From positions 6,357,526-6,421,525 of the forward strand of contig NZ_CP075715.1 of assembly GCF_024584805.1 (NCBI RefSeq): a stretch of DNA of 64,000 bases, read 5' to 3'. A program made the translations under genes and the position numbers. How positions within the stretch are numbered: position 1 is the first letter of the stretch; each line of letters starts with the position of its first letter. The notes below the pieces were generated by a model. The model was not told the origin of the DNA, did not search any database, and worked only from the letters and a program-made list of their open reading frames with translations. Shown here in pieces: positions 25,528 to 34,326 of this stretch. The DNA is from Streptomyces sp. FIT100. GTDB lineage: Bacteria; Actinomycetota; Actinomycetes; Streptomycetales; Streptomycetaceae.

Positions 25528-26070
25528 TTCCGCCAGGGCCTGCGGCTGTCAAGGCTGCCTCATCACAAGACGTTGCACGAGTACGACTTCGCCTTCCAGC
25601 CCGACCTCGACCCGCGCAAGGTCAAGGACCTGGCGACTCTCTCGTTCGTCGAAACCAAGGCGAACGCTGGACTACCCGGTCCGCCTGGATTCGGCAGACG
25701 CACATCGCCGTGGCCCTCGCGGTCGCAGCCTGCCGGGCTGGCTACTCGATTTACTTCACCAGCTTTCGACGACATGGTCCGCAACCTCACAGCAGCCGAA
25801 GCCGCGGGGCATTTGGCCAGCAAGCTCGGCACCTACCTCCGCCCGAGCGTTCTGGTTGTGGATGAAGTCGGCTACCAGCCGCTCGAATGGGCGGAGGCGA
25901 ACCTGGTCTTCCAGGTGATCTCCAAACGAAATGGGGCCAGGTCTTCGGTGACGAAGTCCTGGCCACCACCAACCTTGCCTGGCTTCTCCACCACTGCGAC
26001 GCCGTCTCGATCAACGGCCCCAGCTACCGGCTCAAGAACTCGCTGCCATCGAGCGAGACACCAGGTTGCC
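25528..26070 (+). pseudogene. degenerate IstB-like ATPase (IS21-family helper)
   Basis: Pieces of one IstB protein lie in different plus-strand frames: SRLPHHKTLHEYDFAFQPDL with KVKDLATLSFVETK (about 25545-25665), HIAVALAVAACRAGYSIYFTS, then DDMVRNLTAAEAAGHLASKL with RPSVLVVDEVGYQPLEWAEAN (Walker B), and WGQVFGDEVLAT with VSINGPSYRLKN at the end. The P-loop is damaged and at least three frameshifts or small deletions separate the parts. No IstA partner is seen. It is a dead relic in the island. Confidence 0.85.
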
Positions 26071-26542
26071 TGACGACTGAGCGCGCTTACCTCTACTTGG
26101 CTGAGCACTTTCGCGAGTGCACCGACACTGCAAATACTTCCGCAACCTCACCATGTAGAACGCGGTCTTAAGACCAAATATGCCGTGCCCAGCCAGAGTG
26201 AGCCCAGCCTGTGGCGGTGTGGAAGGAAGCCGTGCCGAATCATGAGGAATTTCCCCGTACAGCGGAAAACTTGACGTCACCACATTCCCGACAGTAAGAA
26301 CATTTTCGGCAGGCGTTGAAGTCGGATCCGTCAAGGGATACGTCGGCGAGACTTTCCATATGCGGAAAATAGATGACTTTATCGAAACACACGGAGCGCA
26401 TACCGTCACAGGGCCGTGACCGCAAGACTTCGGCTCGCCCGAGGACCCGGCCGTCGTGTGGCAGTTGGCCAGGCCACCAGCGGCCTGACGGACGACTGCC
26501 TGCAGTGGCCCGCCAGCACCTTCCTTGGAAAAGGAGTTGAAT
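26071..26542. other. 472-bp intergenic region before the low-GC gene block
   Basis: No convincing gene. Base composition falls from here on. A TTGACG at 26271-26276 with TAAGAA 18 bp later is a weak promoter candidate for the downstream gene, leaving a leader of over 200 bases. Confidence 0.4.
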
Positions 26543-27841
26543 ATGCCACACCGTCAGACGCGTGGAATCGTGACGGATTATGGAACTTCCAATCCAGGCA
26601 TTGAGGCCGATGCCATCATGACTGCCGCAGTGCTAGGTCTTGCGACCTGGCACATCAAGAATCAGGTCCCGATCCGGTTCGATATGGACCCTCGGGACAA
26701 GGACAAGGAATGGGAGCCCTTTAAGGAGGTCGTCCAACGACTCAATAGTGCTTCCGTAGGCTACCTTAGCCGGAACAATCTGCTACTGCCTGGCACCGTC
26801 GATGCGGGGTTTGCCCCATTATACACCAAAGGCGCGGTCATTGTCGGCGTTTATCACCTTGCCGGCCAGAAGACACCCGACTCGGTGAACGAACCGGTGC
26901 TGTCACCCCAGGGCAAGGTTTTATACGAGAAGATCCGAAACGAGCAACTTCCGCAGTATGTAGGGCGTGGAGCCTACACCGGCTTTGTCGACAACTGGAA
27001 TTCCACTGGCGACACGGATCCGGTCGGCCCGCTGTCCACGGTCCGCTTCCTGGCTCCGAAACCGGACGTCCTGCACGAGACACCGATACTGTGCCCACGG
27101 TGGCTGCCTCCAATTTCAAGTGCCCTGTGGGGCCTGCGCCTGCGGCGAAACACACAGGATTCACATGTTCCCTGGGGAATGATCGGGGGCGACAAGGCGC
27201 AGAATCTGCCGAATACAGGGTTATCCAACCCGACGAACGCGCTGAACGAGGCCGACCAGGTCACCGGCCTGATGAAGGCACAGGGCATGGTCTTCGAGGG
27301 CGAACCGGCCCTGACGGACATCGTGGGCTACACGCATGGCATGATCCAGGCGATATACAAAGCGTATGCGCTTGGCCCTAGCACTACGCCATACGAGATC
27401 ACGGTGGGGACCGAGACAACCAAGCTGGCCTCGTGCGTGCCGTGCAGCCTGTTCATGATCGCGCTGGGGTACCCCCCGACCTCGATCCACCTAGGCAGGG
27501 GCGAGTCGTGGGTGCCCTTGTTCGAGCCGTACACCCCGGGACGAAGCAGTGAGTCGGTCGAGCGAGCCGTGATCCGTGATCTCAACAACTCCTGGCAGGC
27601 CGCATGCGCCGAGTGGCTTTCGCTCGGGCTGAAGGTGCTGGATCAGGCGGCGGTGACCGACGACCACCAGGCGTCAGTTGCAGCGGTACGGACGTACCTC
27701 GATGCCAACTCGCGGGATAAGACAGTGGCCTCGCTACTCATCCTCGACGCGGTAACCATCCATGACAGTGAGATGAGCCGGATATCCCGCACACTGAAAC
27801 CCGCCGATTCAGTGGAATTGATCGATCCGACACGCCAGTAG
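26543..27841 (+). CDS. unrecognised 432-aa protein with CxxC motif in the low-GC block
   Basis: The ATG at 26543 follows GGAAAAGGAG by six bases; an upstream TTG at 26525 is less likely. The family is not recognised. No signal peptide or membrane span is seen. A Cys pair (C298-V-P-C301) lies in TTKLASCVPCSLFMIALGYPP, followed by HLGRGESWVPLFEPY. This is reminiscent of, but not enough to assign, zinc-dependent deaminase-like domains. Codons use more A/T at third positions than the flanking chromosome. Residues ~180-215 look out of frame, while the other frame there reads like protein (VAASNFKCPVGPAPAAKHTG), so a pair of compensating frameshifts is possible. It sits upstream of a DUF6528-like gene and the Cry-like toxin gene on the same strand. 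Confidence 0.8.
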   Translation: MPHRQTRGIVTDYGTSNPGIEADAIMTAAVLGLATWHIKNQVPIRFDMDPRDKDKEWEPFKEVVQRLNSASVGYLSRNNLLLPGTVDAGFAPLYTKGAVIVGVYHLAGQKTPDSVNEPVLSPQGKVLYEKIRNEQLPQYVGRGAYTGFVDNWNSTGDTDPVGPLSTVRFLAPKPDVLHETPILCPRWLPPISSALWGLRLRRNTQDSHVPWGMIGGDKAQNLPNTGLSNPTNALNEADQVTGLMKAQGMVFEGEPALTDIVGYTHGMIQAIYKAYALGPSTTPYEITVGTETTKLASCVPCSLFMIALGYPPTSIHLGRGESWVPLFEPYTPGRSSESVERAVIRDLNNSWQAACAEWLSLGLKVLDQAAVTDDHQASVAAVRTYLDANSRDKTVASLLILDAVTIHDSEMSRISRTLKPADSVELIDPTRQ

Positions 27842-27855
27842 GAGGAAAGACACCT

Positions 27856-27960
27856 TTGAAGAAGCTGAGGGGGAAATCTCACCCTGACCCACGGGCGGAC
27901 TCAGGTTGTCTGGCCCCCGGGCGGCGAACGCCTCACGTGTGGCCGTCCGCGATCGGCTGA
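27856..27960 (+). CDS. possible small 34-aa ORF with strong ribosome site
   Basis: A TTG at 27856 lies ten bases after GGAGG (27841-27845), directly after the stop of the preceding gene, and opens a 34-codon frame ending at 27960 (MKKLRGKSHPDPRAD start). The ribosome site is the main evidence, because the composition of the peptide is not distinctive. It could be a translated small protein or leader, or the site may be fortuitous. Confidence 0.3.
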   Translation: MKKLRGKSHPDPRADSGCLAPGRRTPHVWPSAIG

Positions 27961-27988
27961 AGGCCAACAGGAAGAGAGGAAATGCGAG

Positions 27989-28978
27989 ATGAGTAAAATG
28001 GAGCCTGTGCGCGAAACTGAAGTGATCGTCACTGGTGACACGCTAAGAGTCTACGATACGACCACCCGGGACTGGAGGGGGAAAAACTTCGTCTGGGAGT
28101 GGAACCCCGGTTCTCGGTACAGGGGTTTCAATGGTGCCAATGATGCCAAGGTGCGACGCGATGCGTTCGGCAATGAGTACATGGTGCTCTGCGGCGGAAC
28201 CTGGGTGATGGTGGTTCCTTACCGGAAGGACTCTGATGCCCTTGCCTGTTACGCCGTCGACACGGGGGCTAATGGCCTTCACGGTGTGGAGCTCCTGCCG
28301 GACGGCCTGATCGCGAGTTCCTCCCCGGGCACCGACCGGATTCAGCTGCACCGGATCGGCCAGGGGGTGGTGTGGAGCGAACAATTTTACGCCGCGCACA
28401 GTCTGTTGTGGGATGAAAGCCGGTCGGTCCTCTGGGCGGCCGGGCACAGCCAAAGCCCGCAGAAGCCGGGCGGACACGGGATGGTCCGTAAGTACCCTTT
28501 CGACCTAGAGACGGGCGTGCTCGGGGAGCCTGAAACCTACCCGGTCGACACCTATCCAGAATCTCTGCCCGAGGTCCCTGACAAATACCACCGACCCGAG
28601 TGGGCCGATTTGAGGCGGTACAGCAACTGGTGGGAAGGGCTGCACGACATCACACCCGTTCCGGGTGACGAGCACACTTTCCTCATGTCCACGGACGCCC
28701 GGTTGTTCCTATGCCGCCCAGGCGCCGATCCGCTGGACAGGTTTGAGGACGTGTCGGGACGCTTCGGGTACTTGTGTGGTGTGAAGGGTGTCAGTGTCCA
28801 TCCGGACACAGGGCAGGTGTGCATGCTGCCCAACGACACCAAGAAGGACTTCGGCAGCACGGTCCGGTTCTTTGAGGCACGGCAGGACCGTCCGATCGAG
28901 TGGAACGAGTGCTACAAGGCACGCTGGGCCCAGAGCATGCCGGGATGGGAAGCGACTCTTATCTGGCCGGAAAAGTGA
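27989..28978 (+). CDS. DUF6528-like beta-propeller protein
   Basis: A 329-aa product from the ATG at 27989, with GAGAGGA eight bases upstream. The layout resembles the DUF6528 family: FVWEWNPGSRY, NDAKVRRDAFGNEYMVLCGGTWVMVV, GLHGVELLPDGLIASSSPGTDRIQLH, AAHSLLWDESRSVLWAAGHS, and late GVKGVSVHPDTGQV. This repeating strand pattern suggests a beta-propeller. DUF6528 relatives are often secreted, but no signal peptide is visible here. The function is unknown. It belongs to the same low-GC block as the preceding 432-aa gene and the following Cry-like gene. Confidence 0.75.
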   Translation: MSKMEPVRETEVIVTGDTLRVYDTTTRDWRGKNFVWEWNPGSRYRGFNGANDAKVRRDAFGNEYMVLCGGTWVMVVPYRKDSDALACYAVDTGANGLHGVELLPDGLIASSSPGTDRIQLHRIGQGVVWSEQFYAAHSLLWDESRSVLWAAGHSQSPQKPGGHGMVRKYPFDLETGVLGEPETYPVDTYPESLPEVPDKYHRPEWADLRRYSNWWEGLHDITPVPGDEHTFLMSTDARLFLCRPGADPLDRFEDVSGRFGYLCGVKGVSVHPDTGQVCMLPNDTKKDFGSTVRFFEARQDRPIEWNECYKARWAQSMPGWEATLIWPEK

Positions 28979-29492
28979 AGGCCGTTGAGCTCGGTCATGC
29001 GGCACGTATCGGGCGCGGGGTCGTGCTGAAATAGGAGAGCCTGGTAGGCATCATGGCCGAGCATCACGTGCTGTAGATGTGCCATTGAGCGGTATCGCGC
29101 AGGTCCTCGACCTCGGCGTCAACAGGTACTGCGTATCAGATTTCCACTGGTATCAGCGTGGCGGGACGCGGGCTGTGCGGTGGCTAGCCCGGGACGGCCG
29201 CCGCAGCGAGAGTCTTGCTCCGGTTGCTGCCAGGAAGCCGATTGACCGACGGCCGCTTTGGCGTATTCGCAGGAATCGGCAGGGAGTCGCCGTGGAGTAC
29301 ATATTTATATTAAATGCCGATGGGAATCGCATTCTTCCTCGTGGCCCGCCTTATGGGGTTGAGGAGGCAAACCAGACTCGCACTTGCCCGAGTTGCTACT
29401 ACAGCAAGAGCCATGACGCAAGATCAGGAAGATTGGTTCGCGGCACTCGCAACGTTCACCTTTCGGGTAACCTCTTAATATGGAGCAAGAAA
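28979..29492. other. 514-bp gap before the Cry-like gene
   Basis: The frame of the downstream toxin-like gene is open from 29079, but the upstream part has no ribosome site and its composition is not protein-like, so it is treated as noncoding leader. It is A/T-rich toward 29290-29490. Confidence 0.45.
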
Positions 29493-31139
29493 ATGGCATA
29501 CGATCTAAAGAAGATGGAACAGTGGGAAAAGGATCAAATCAAATTACACGGGGATGTGACAAAATCCGCATTTGAGCTTGCAAGGAAAGGCCTTAAGGTC
29601 AAATGGGATGACCCTTACCAGATCCTTGATTTCGGTCTCTCGGTTGTGTCCACCGCCATCGGCTTGATTCCCGTCCTCGGCCCCACATTTTCGTCCGTAT
29701 TCAACTTCTTCACTGTGCTCTTTATGCCGTCCTCGGGCGCCTCGGACATTTGGCCTAAGATTGCCGAAAGAGTCAAGGCGATAGCTAAAGCCGAAGTGAC
29801 GAGTTACCACCTGGAAACAATTGGGGCCTATCGAGCGAGTGTCCAGACGGCCCTGTCGGACCTTCAGGGAGCACTGGACACGAGGAATGCGAATAGTGCC
29901 AATATATACGTGGTGAACGCGAACCAGCAATTGGTCAATCTCATTAACAAGACGACGCAGGTGACGGGAGATGTTCAAGCCCTACCTGCTTTTGCCGCAT
30001 TGGTTGATGTTCGGCTGTCCCTTCTGGTCTCTGCCATCAGGGGCGAAGACGAGTGGGGGATAATCGACAAGGATATCGTCAATAACTTTAGGCGCTCATA
30101 TAATGCTGCTACCAAAGTAGGGAATGCTGTCGTTCGCGGCACGGAGGATGACGGTGCTTCGCAGCGAGCGCTCATCCATACGCTCCAGGGTATCGTCGAG
30201 AACGGCGATGCATCGCCCCATGCCCTTGCGGTGGCGGCGGATCTGATTGCCGATCTGCAGACTCCGAAACCAAATCTTGAAGACGTCGATGCGAATGGCG
30301 AGTATTCCTACGTTGAGCATGCAAGGAAGGTGTATTGGAAGGGATACAAGGGCGCGCTTGCTAACGGAACCGAGCAGGATGGTTGGTGGCGTGAGCCAGG
30401 GGGGAGCGGTGCAGACAAATCTCTGGATGACAACGGGTACCGGCGTACCGTTATTTCACAGTATGAATCCCTCATGAGAATCGCCGTTGTTCAAAAGGCT
30501 CTCATGTGGCCGTACATGCTGAGTGGGGAGATTCCCTCCGACGTCAGGAAGCAGCTTAATCAGCCCATCCGTTACCACTATGGACGCGGAGGGCCGGGCT
30601 CTTTCGAACTTAAATCGCCTACGGATGATCAGGTGGCCAATGGTTGGACGGTAGCGCCCCAATGGGACCGGGCTGCCCCAATTTCGTGGATCCAGGTTTG
30701 GTGGGGCGACGAGGTGGATGGGGTGAATTACTGGCGCATTAAAGGCGGCAATTGGGAAGGGGGAGACAAGGATAATTCTAAAGATGCGACAAATTCGAGA
30801 GTCCACACCGAAGCAGATAACGACTATTTCACGGCTGTAGGAGTCATCCGCAATACCTCTTATCCGAAACTTGGGAGCCTTTGTTTCCAGAGGGCATCGG
30901 ACGAGTTGGATAAGGTGGCAAATAGCAAGGACAAGGCTGGGTGGGCTAAGGATGAAAGTAGCAGGGATGAGTTCGGGAGAAATCGCCTCGAAGGGGGATG
31001 GTCCTATGCGAGCCCTGGGACCGGGTGGCAGCTTTCCGACATTTCGGTTCCCGTTATGAGTAACACGGATCCGAAGGGGGCGGAAGGGATTGTGTTCTGG
31101 TTCCAGCCGGTTATCAATTATGAGAAGGATCCGGATTAG
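29493..31139 (+). CDS. Cry-like insecticidal delta-endotoxin N-terminal domain protein
   Basis: A 548-aa product from the ATG at 29493, with GGAG seven bases upstream. Residues ~40-235 resemble the helical pore-forming domain I of Cry toxins. There is a hydrophobic Gly/Pro-containing stretch (45-80, GLIPVLGPTFSSVFNFFTVL), then IWPKIAERVKAIAKAEV and a YRASVQTALSDLQGAL helix. Next come LPAFAALVDVRLSLLVSAIRG and DEWGIID, equivalent to the Cry helix leading into the conserved W-G segment. The C-terminal ~220 residues are Trp/Gly-rich, probably beta-structured, and not clearly the usual Cry domains II-III. No signal peptide is seen, as in Cry proteins. Third-position A/T is high compared with the host. 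Assignment is from remembered motif order; activity is unknown. Confidence 0.72.
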   Translation: MAYDLKKMEQWEKDQIKLHGDVTKSAFELARKGLKVKWDDPYQILDFGLSVVSTAIGLIPVLGPTFSSVFNFFTVLFMPSSGASDIWPKIAERVKAIAKAEVTSYHLETIGAYRASVQTALSDLQGALDTRNANSANIYVVNANQQLVNLINKTTQVTGDVQALPAFAALVDVRLSLLVSAIRGEDEWGIIDKDIVNNFRRSYNAATKVGNAVVRGTEDDGASQRALIHTLQGIVENGDASPHALAVAADLIADLQTPKPNLEDVDANGEYSYVEHARKVYWKGYKGALANGTEQDGWWREPGGSGADKSLDDNGYRRTVISQYESLMRIAVVQKALMWPYMLSGEIPSDVRKQLNQPIRYHYGRGGPGSFELKSPTDDQVANGWTVAPQWDRAAPISWIQVWWGDEVDGVNYWRIKGGNWEGGDKDNSKDATNSRVHTEADNDYFTAVGVIRNTSYPKLGSLCFQRASDELDKVANSKDKAGWAKDESSRDEFGRNRLEGGWSYASPGTGWQLSDISVPVMSNTDPKGAEGIVFWFQPVINYEKDPD

Positions 31140-32393
31140 TGGATACAATCGGATACAGGCGCCCTCCTGAGCTTGCCGCTTGAGGTCCGTTGTGGATAGC
31201 GTCCGAATGTGTTCGGTGTTTCCCGAGTTCACCGAACGTCCAGGGAGCCGCCATCGATCCTGTGATCAGCCATGACCCGGCTGATGATAAATCGGGCGAG
31301 GAGTGGTGGGTAGAACAGGCGGAGCCCCAGGACTGTTGAGCGAGGCGTATAGCTCCGGCTCTTCGGCACTGGGGCTCCGTCCTCTCACCCGGCACTGTAG
31401 TGGCCTTCTTGCCGGCCGCGAACAACCAGCTGGCGGTGGGCTGCGGATGCGTTGCGCTTGCCAGCACTCCAGCAGCACACGCACCTCGGCATCGACTGTG
31501 AATCGGTCCCCTGACCTGGCACCGAGCCGATTGCCGTGAGGGGGTCAGCTTCGGCTTGTGAGAGTCACCGCCACGCCGTCCGCTCCAATGCCCCAAGGCA
31601 CTCCCTCTGAAACCGTACGCCCCTCACACACGCGTGCCCATATTTCCCGCCTGAGGCGGGATGCTAATACCAGCGTGTCGAGAACGATGGGTTGGAAGCT
31701 GCGAGAATTTAGCAGAAAATGGAGATCGAAATATCGAGGAGCGAGAAGCGGAACCCTGCCTTTCTGTGCCTCCCTGTAATTACGGGTCGATACGGGATGG
31801 GCATCGAAATGTATGATGCCGCTACCGGGTAATTGATCTGGAATTGGACTGGTCGGGATGTATCCGATGCATTGCAGGGAGAGTCGCATGTACAGCTTCG
31901 CAACGCGATTTTAGACAAGAATGGGAACATTAAGGGAGAAGTCGCGAATGCCAAATTTGCAGACGCCTCTCGAAAAATGGGCTAGGCGTGCATACTCGGT
32001 CAAACTGGAGAGGCGTAGGCAGCTACCTGGACGAAGGAGGCCATACTCAGCAAGTGTACTTCTTCGGTGCAGATGCTCCGGATAATTTGGACTACGCAAA
32101 TTTGGGGCTAATGGATGGATTTACAAGGCGCGATGGTTCGATGAAACACCCGGATGGCTATCTGCTGGTGTGAAGGAGTAGCGGGTCGGTTGCGTCGCCA
32201 TTCTCTTCTTCCTTTTGCTGACACAAAGAGGGCATGGTGCATGACCGCCAGGGCCCGTGACACGTCTCCAGCGGTCAGAAGTGATAATTTTAAGGTTACG
32301 GAATTATTCCTCACCCATTTTTCATCCGTAGCCAGACGTTGGATTCTTTCCTGGGAAAGCCCACGCCGAGGTGCGATGCGCTCTCCCCTCCAG
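31140..32393. other. 1.25-kb degenerate region with no intact gene
   Basis: It contains pieces only. A sequence near 31228-31241 (TTCACCGAACGTCC) resembles the end of the IS256-type element upstream. An 11-bp inverted repeat lies at 31320-31330/31369-31379. A low-GC stretch at 31830-32173 has protein-like fragments in more than one frame. No complete coding sequence is supported. Confidence 0.5.
31834..32173 (+). pseudogene. low-GC coding remnant, family unknown
   Basis: One frame reads LIWNWTGRDVSDALQGESHV, continuing to FADASRKMG, then a stop at about 31985. Immediately after, another frame reads SNWRGVGSYLDEGGHTQQVY to HPDGYLLV, ending at 32173. Both segments have ordinary protein composition and A/T-rich codons like the adjacent toxin gene. 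They are probably parts of one decayed or frameshifted gene. No family recognised. Confidence 0.3.
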
Positions 32394-32422
32394 GCCCCGC
32401 TCGACGAGCGGGGCTTTTCTTT
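32394..32422 (+). terminator. intrinsic terminator with U-tract
   Basis: The stem GCCCCGCT/AGCGGGGC (32394-32401 and 32407-32414), with loop CGACG, is followed by TTTTCTTT. This is a textbook Rho-independent terminator, unusual among the U-less hairpins elsewhere in this window. It ends the low-GC region on the plus strand, just before the next gene. Confidence 0.75.
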
Positions 32423-32447
32423 CGCCTGCGAAAGGTAGTGTTCTCTT

Positions 32448-33098
32448 ATGTCCGAGTTCAGCAACGACCCCGAAGGAGCCGCCGTCTACGGCTATTTGCG
32501 GTCTGGGCGGCTTCCTGCGGCCGTGGGCGCGGCGGAGCCTGTTCTGTCGAGTGTGCCGGGTCGCCGTCGGCGGGGGCTGGCCAACGCGATGGAGGTCGCC
32601 CGTGCGGAAGGTCTTGATCTCGGTCTCGAATCGATGACCCGTGGCGAGCTGCTGTACTCGCGAGGCAACTGTCGCTTCAGGCCTCGCCCGACACCGCCGG
32701 GTGTGGAGGCGTTGGTCTTTGGCCTTGCCAGGACCACACTCGGGTGTCGGCGGGGGAAAGCCTGGGGGCTGGCTCGCGCCTGGGCAGAGGCCGGATGCGC
32801 CGGGCAGGCGGAGGTGCTTTGCTGGGTCGAGGTCGTGGGACTGCGTAACTCGCACGTGGTGCGGCAGTTGCGGGCACATGGCATCACACCTGACATGCTG
32901 GAGAATCGCATTGACGGGGTCATCGCCAGCCGCAGGCTGCGGAGCGGTGAGCGCGTCGGCAGCATCATCGGTGCCCTCCTGGCGCTCACGAGACAAGGCG
33001 ACATGGCATCGCAGTGTGTGTTGCCCAGGCTGACGAGAGGCGCAAGCCGTCGTGAGCCCTCACTACCTCATGGATCCCCGGTTGCGAAAGGTGCTTGA
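32448..33098 (+). CDS. hypothetical protein at the right edge of the island
   Basis: A 216-aa product from the ATG at 32448, with GAAAGGTAG about ten bases upstream. No family is recognised. An Arg/Ala-rich N-terminal half is followed by segments such as GKAWGLARAWAEAG, EVVGLRNSHVVRQLRAHGI and SGERVGSIIGALLAL, which look helical. Codon use is moderately GC-rich, between the low-GC block and the host genes. The last ~25 residues (GASRREPSLPHGSPVAKG) look unstructured and may extend past a rearrangement point. Confidence 0.55.
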   Translation: MSEFSNDPEGAAVYGYLRSGRLPAAVGAAEPVLSSVPGRRRRGLANAMEVARAEGLDLGLESMTRGELLYSRGNCRFRPRPTPPGVEALVFGLARTTLGCRRGKAWGLARAWAEAGCAGQAEVLCWVEVVGLRNSHVVRQLRAHGITPDMLENRIDGVIASRRLRSGERVGSIIGALLALTRQGDMASQCVLPRLTRGASRREPSLPHGSPVAKGA

Positions 33099-33184
33099 TC
33101 ATTTCGCGATGGTGCCCGGCCTGCCGACCTGGGTGTGGATGACGGCGCCGTGTAGCCACAGCGTCGGACGGTCCCGGAAGACCT

Positions 33185-33523
33185 TTCGCCCAAGCCCTGT
33201 TGGACCTCGACGCCGTGCGCGCGGCCGGCGCCGCCACGGCCGCGCGTGAGGCGGTCGGCCGGCTCACGGCCGGCGGGAGCGCCGGATTCTGGGTCCATCT
33301 GGACGTCGACGTCCTGGACGACGCGGTCATGCCGGCCGTCGACTACCGCCAACCCGGCGGACTGAGCTGGTCGGAGCTGGAGAGCGTGCTGTGCACGGCG
33401 CTGGCCGACGAACGGGCCGTCGGCCTCGACGTCACGATCTTCAACCCCCGGCTCGACCCCGACGGCAGTATCGCGGCCCGGCTCACCGAGTGCCTGCACC
33501 GCGGCCTGTCCGCACGCAGCTGA
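33185..33523 (+). pseudogene. 3' remnant of an arginase/agmatinase-family gene
   Basis: The open frame reads ALLDLDAVRAAGAA, GFWVHLDVDVLDDAVMPAVD and GLSWSELESVL, ending with a C-terminal helix at 33523. HLDVDVLDD carries the metal-binding Asp pair of the ureohydrolase fold and the rest fits the C-terminal third of arginase-like proteins. The N-terminal two thirds, with the other metal ligands, are absent. Upstream sequence is unrelated, so the gene was cut at about 33180. This marks the right end of the island. Confidence 0.75.
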
Positions 33524-33628
33524 CCCCGTGGATGAACTGCGTGGACATCAGGGCTCCCCACCGCGTATCTTCCGCGAGCGACCGCTGACCTGCGCGGTCG
33601 TTCGTGTACCCGTGGGGGGTTGCTTGTC

Positions 33629-34300
33629 ATGTCCGCCGACTCGATCTACGCCGCGCCGAACAGACCGGCGAAGGTGCGGTCGCTCAGGGGCCTCGGCGCC
33701 GCCGTGGTCGTGCTGCTCGGCCTCGTCATCGCGGCGGATGTCTTCGCCGTCGTCGTGGGAGCCAGGCTGTACGGCCTCTGGAGCGCGGAGGCGCTCGACC
33801 AGGAGACCTACAGCAGGTGGGAAGGGCTGTACAACTGGTCCGATGTCGCCACGATGGACACCTTCCTGCTCTGCGGCGTCGTGTTCCTGGTCTGGTTCCA
33901 CCGCGCGCGGACCAATGCCGAGGCGTTCGCCCCGGGCGCCCACCGAATGACGCCCGCTTGGGCGGTGTGGAGCTGGATCGTGCCGGTCGTGAACCTGTGG
34001 ATCCCGCGCCTGATCGCCCTCGACATCTGGTCGGCGAGCACCCCGGGAGACCGCCTCGGACCGGCGCCCCGGCGGTCGAACCGACTCGTCAACGCCTGGT
34101 GGACGCTCTGGATCGCGGGCATGGTCCCTACGTTCATGGCAACGATGACGTACGCCAGAGCAGTAGAGGCGGACGAGACCAGGGAGGCGATCGGCCTGAC
34201 CCTGGTCTCCGCGCTGTTCGACATCGCCGCCGCGGTCCTGGCGATCGTCTTCGTACGGCGCCTCACCGCGATGCAGCATCGCAAGGCGCTGGAGCAGTAG
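33629..34300 (+). CDS. DUF4328 domain membrane protein
   Basis: A 223-aa product. The ATG at 33629 is preceded by a G-run; an in-frame TTG lies at 33620. Four hydrophobic segments are visible: about VVVLLGLVIAADVFAVVV, TFLLCGVVFLVWFHRAR, WSWIVPVVNLWIPRLIALDIW and the final LFDIAAAVLAIVFVRRL. The FHRARTNAEAF and WIVPVVNLWIP motifs are typical of DUF4328 proteins of actinomycetes, whose function is unknown. It is convergent with the DUF397 gene. Confidence 0.88.
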   Translation: MSADSIYAAPNRPAKVRSLRGLGAAVVVLLGLVIAADVFAVVVGARLYGLWSAEALDQETYSRWEGLYNWSDVATMDTFLLCGVVFLVWFHRARTNAEAFAPGAHRMTPAWAVWSWIVPVVNLWIPRLIALDIWSASTPGDRLGPAPRRSNRLVNAWWTLWIAGMVPTFMATMTYARAVEADETREAIGLTLVSALFDIAAAVLAIVFVRRLTAMQHRKALEQ

Positions 34301-34326
34301 CCGGGCGCGTTGGTGTGTGCAGCCGG

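Noticed and set aside
29079..29492. N-terminal extension of the Cry-like protein to 29079
   Set aside because: No ribosome site and non-protein-like Arg-rich composition; the ATG at 29493 has GGAG seven bases upstream.
32300..32425. tRNA or tmRNA near the U-tract terminator, as a possible integration site
   Set aside because: No cloverleaf or CCA-type acceptor stem could be drawn; only the terminator hairpin is supported.
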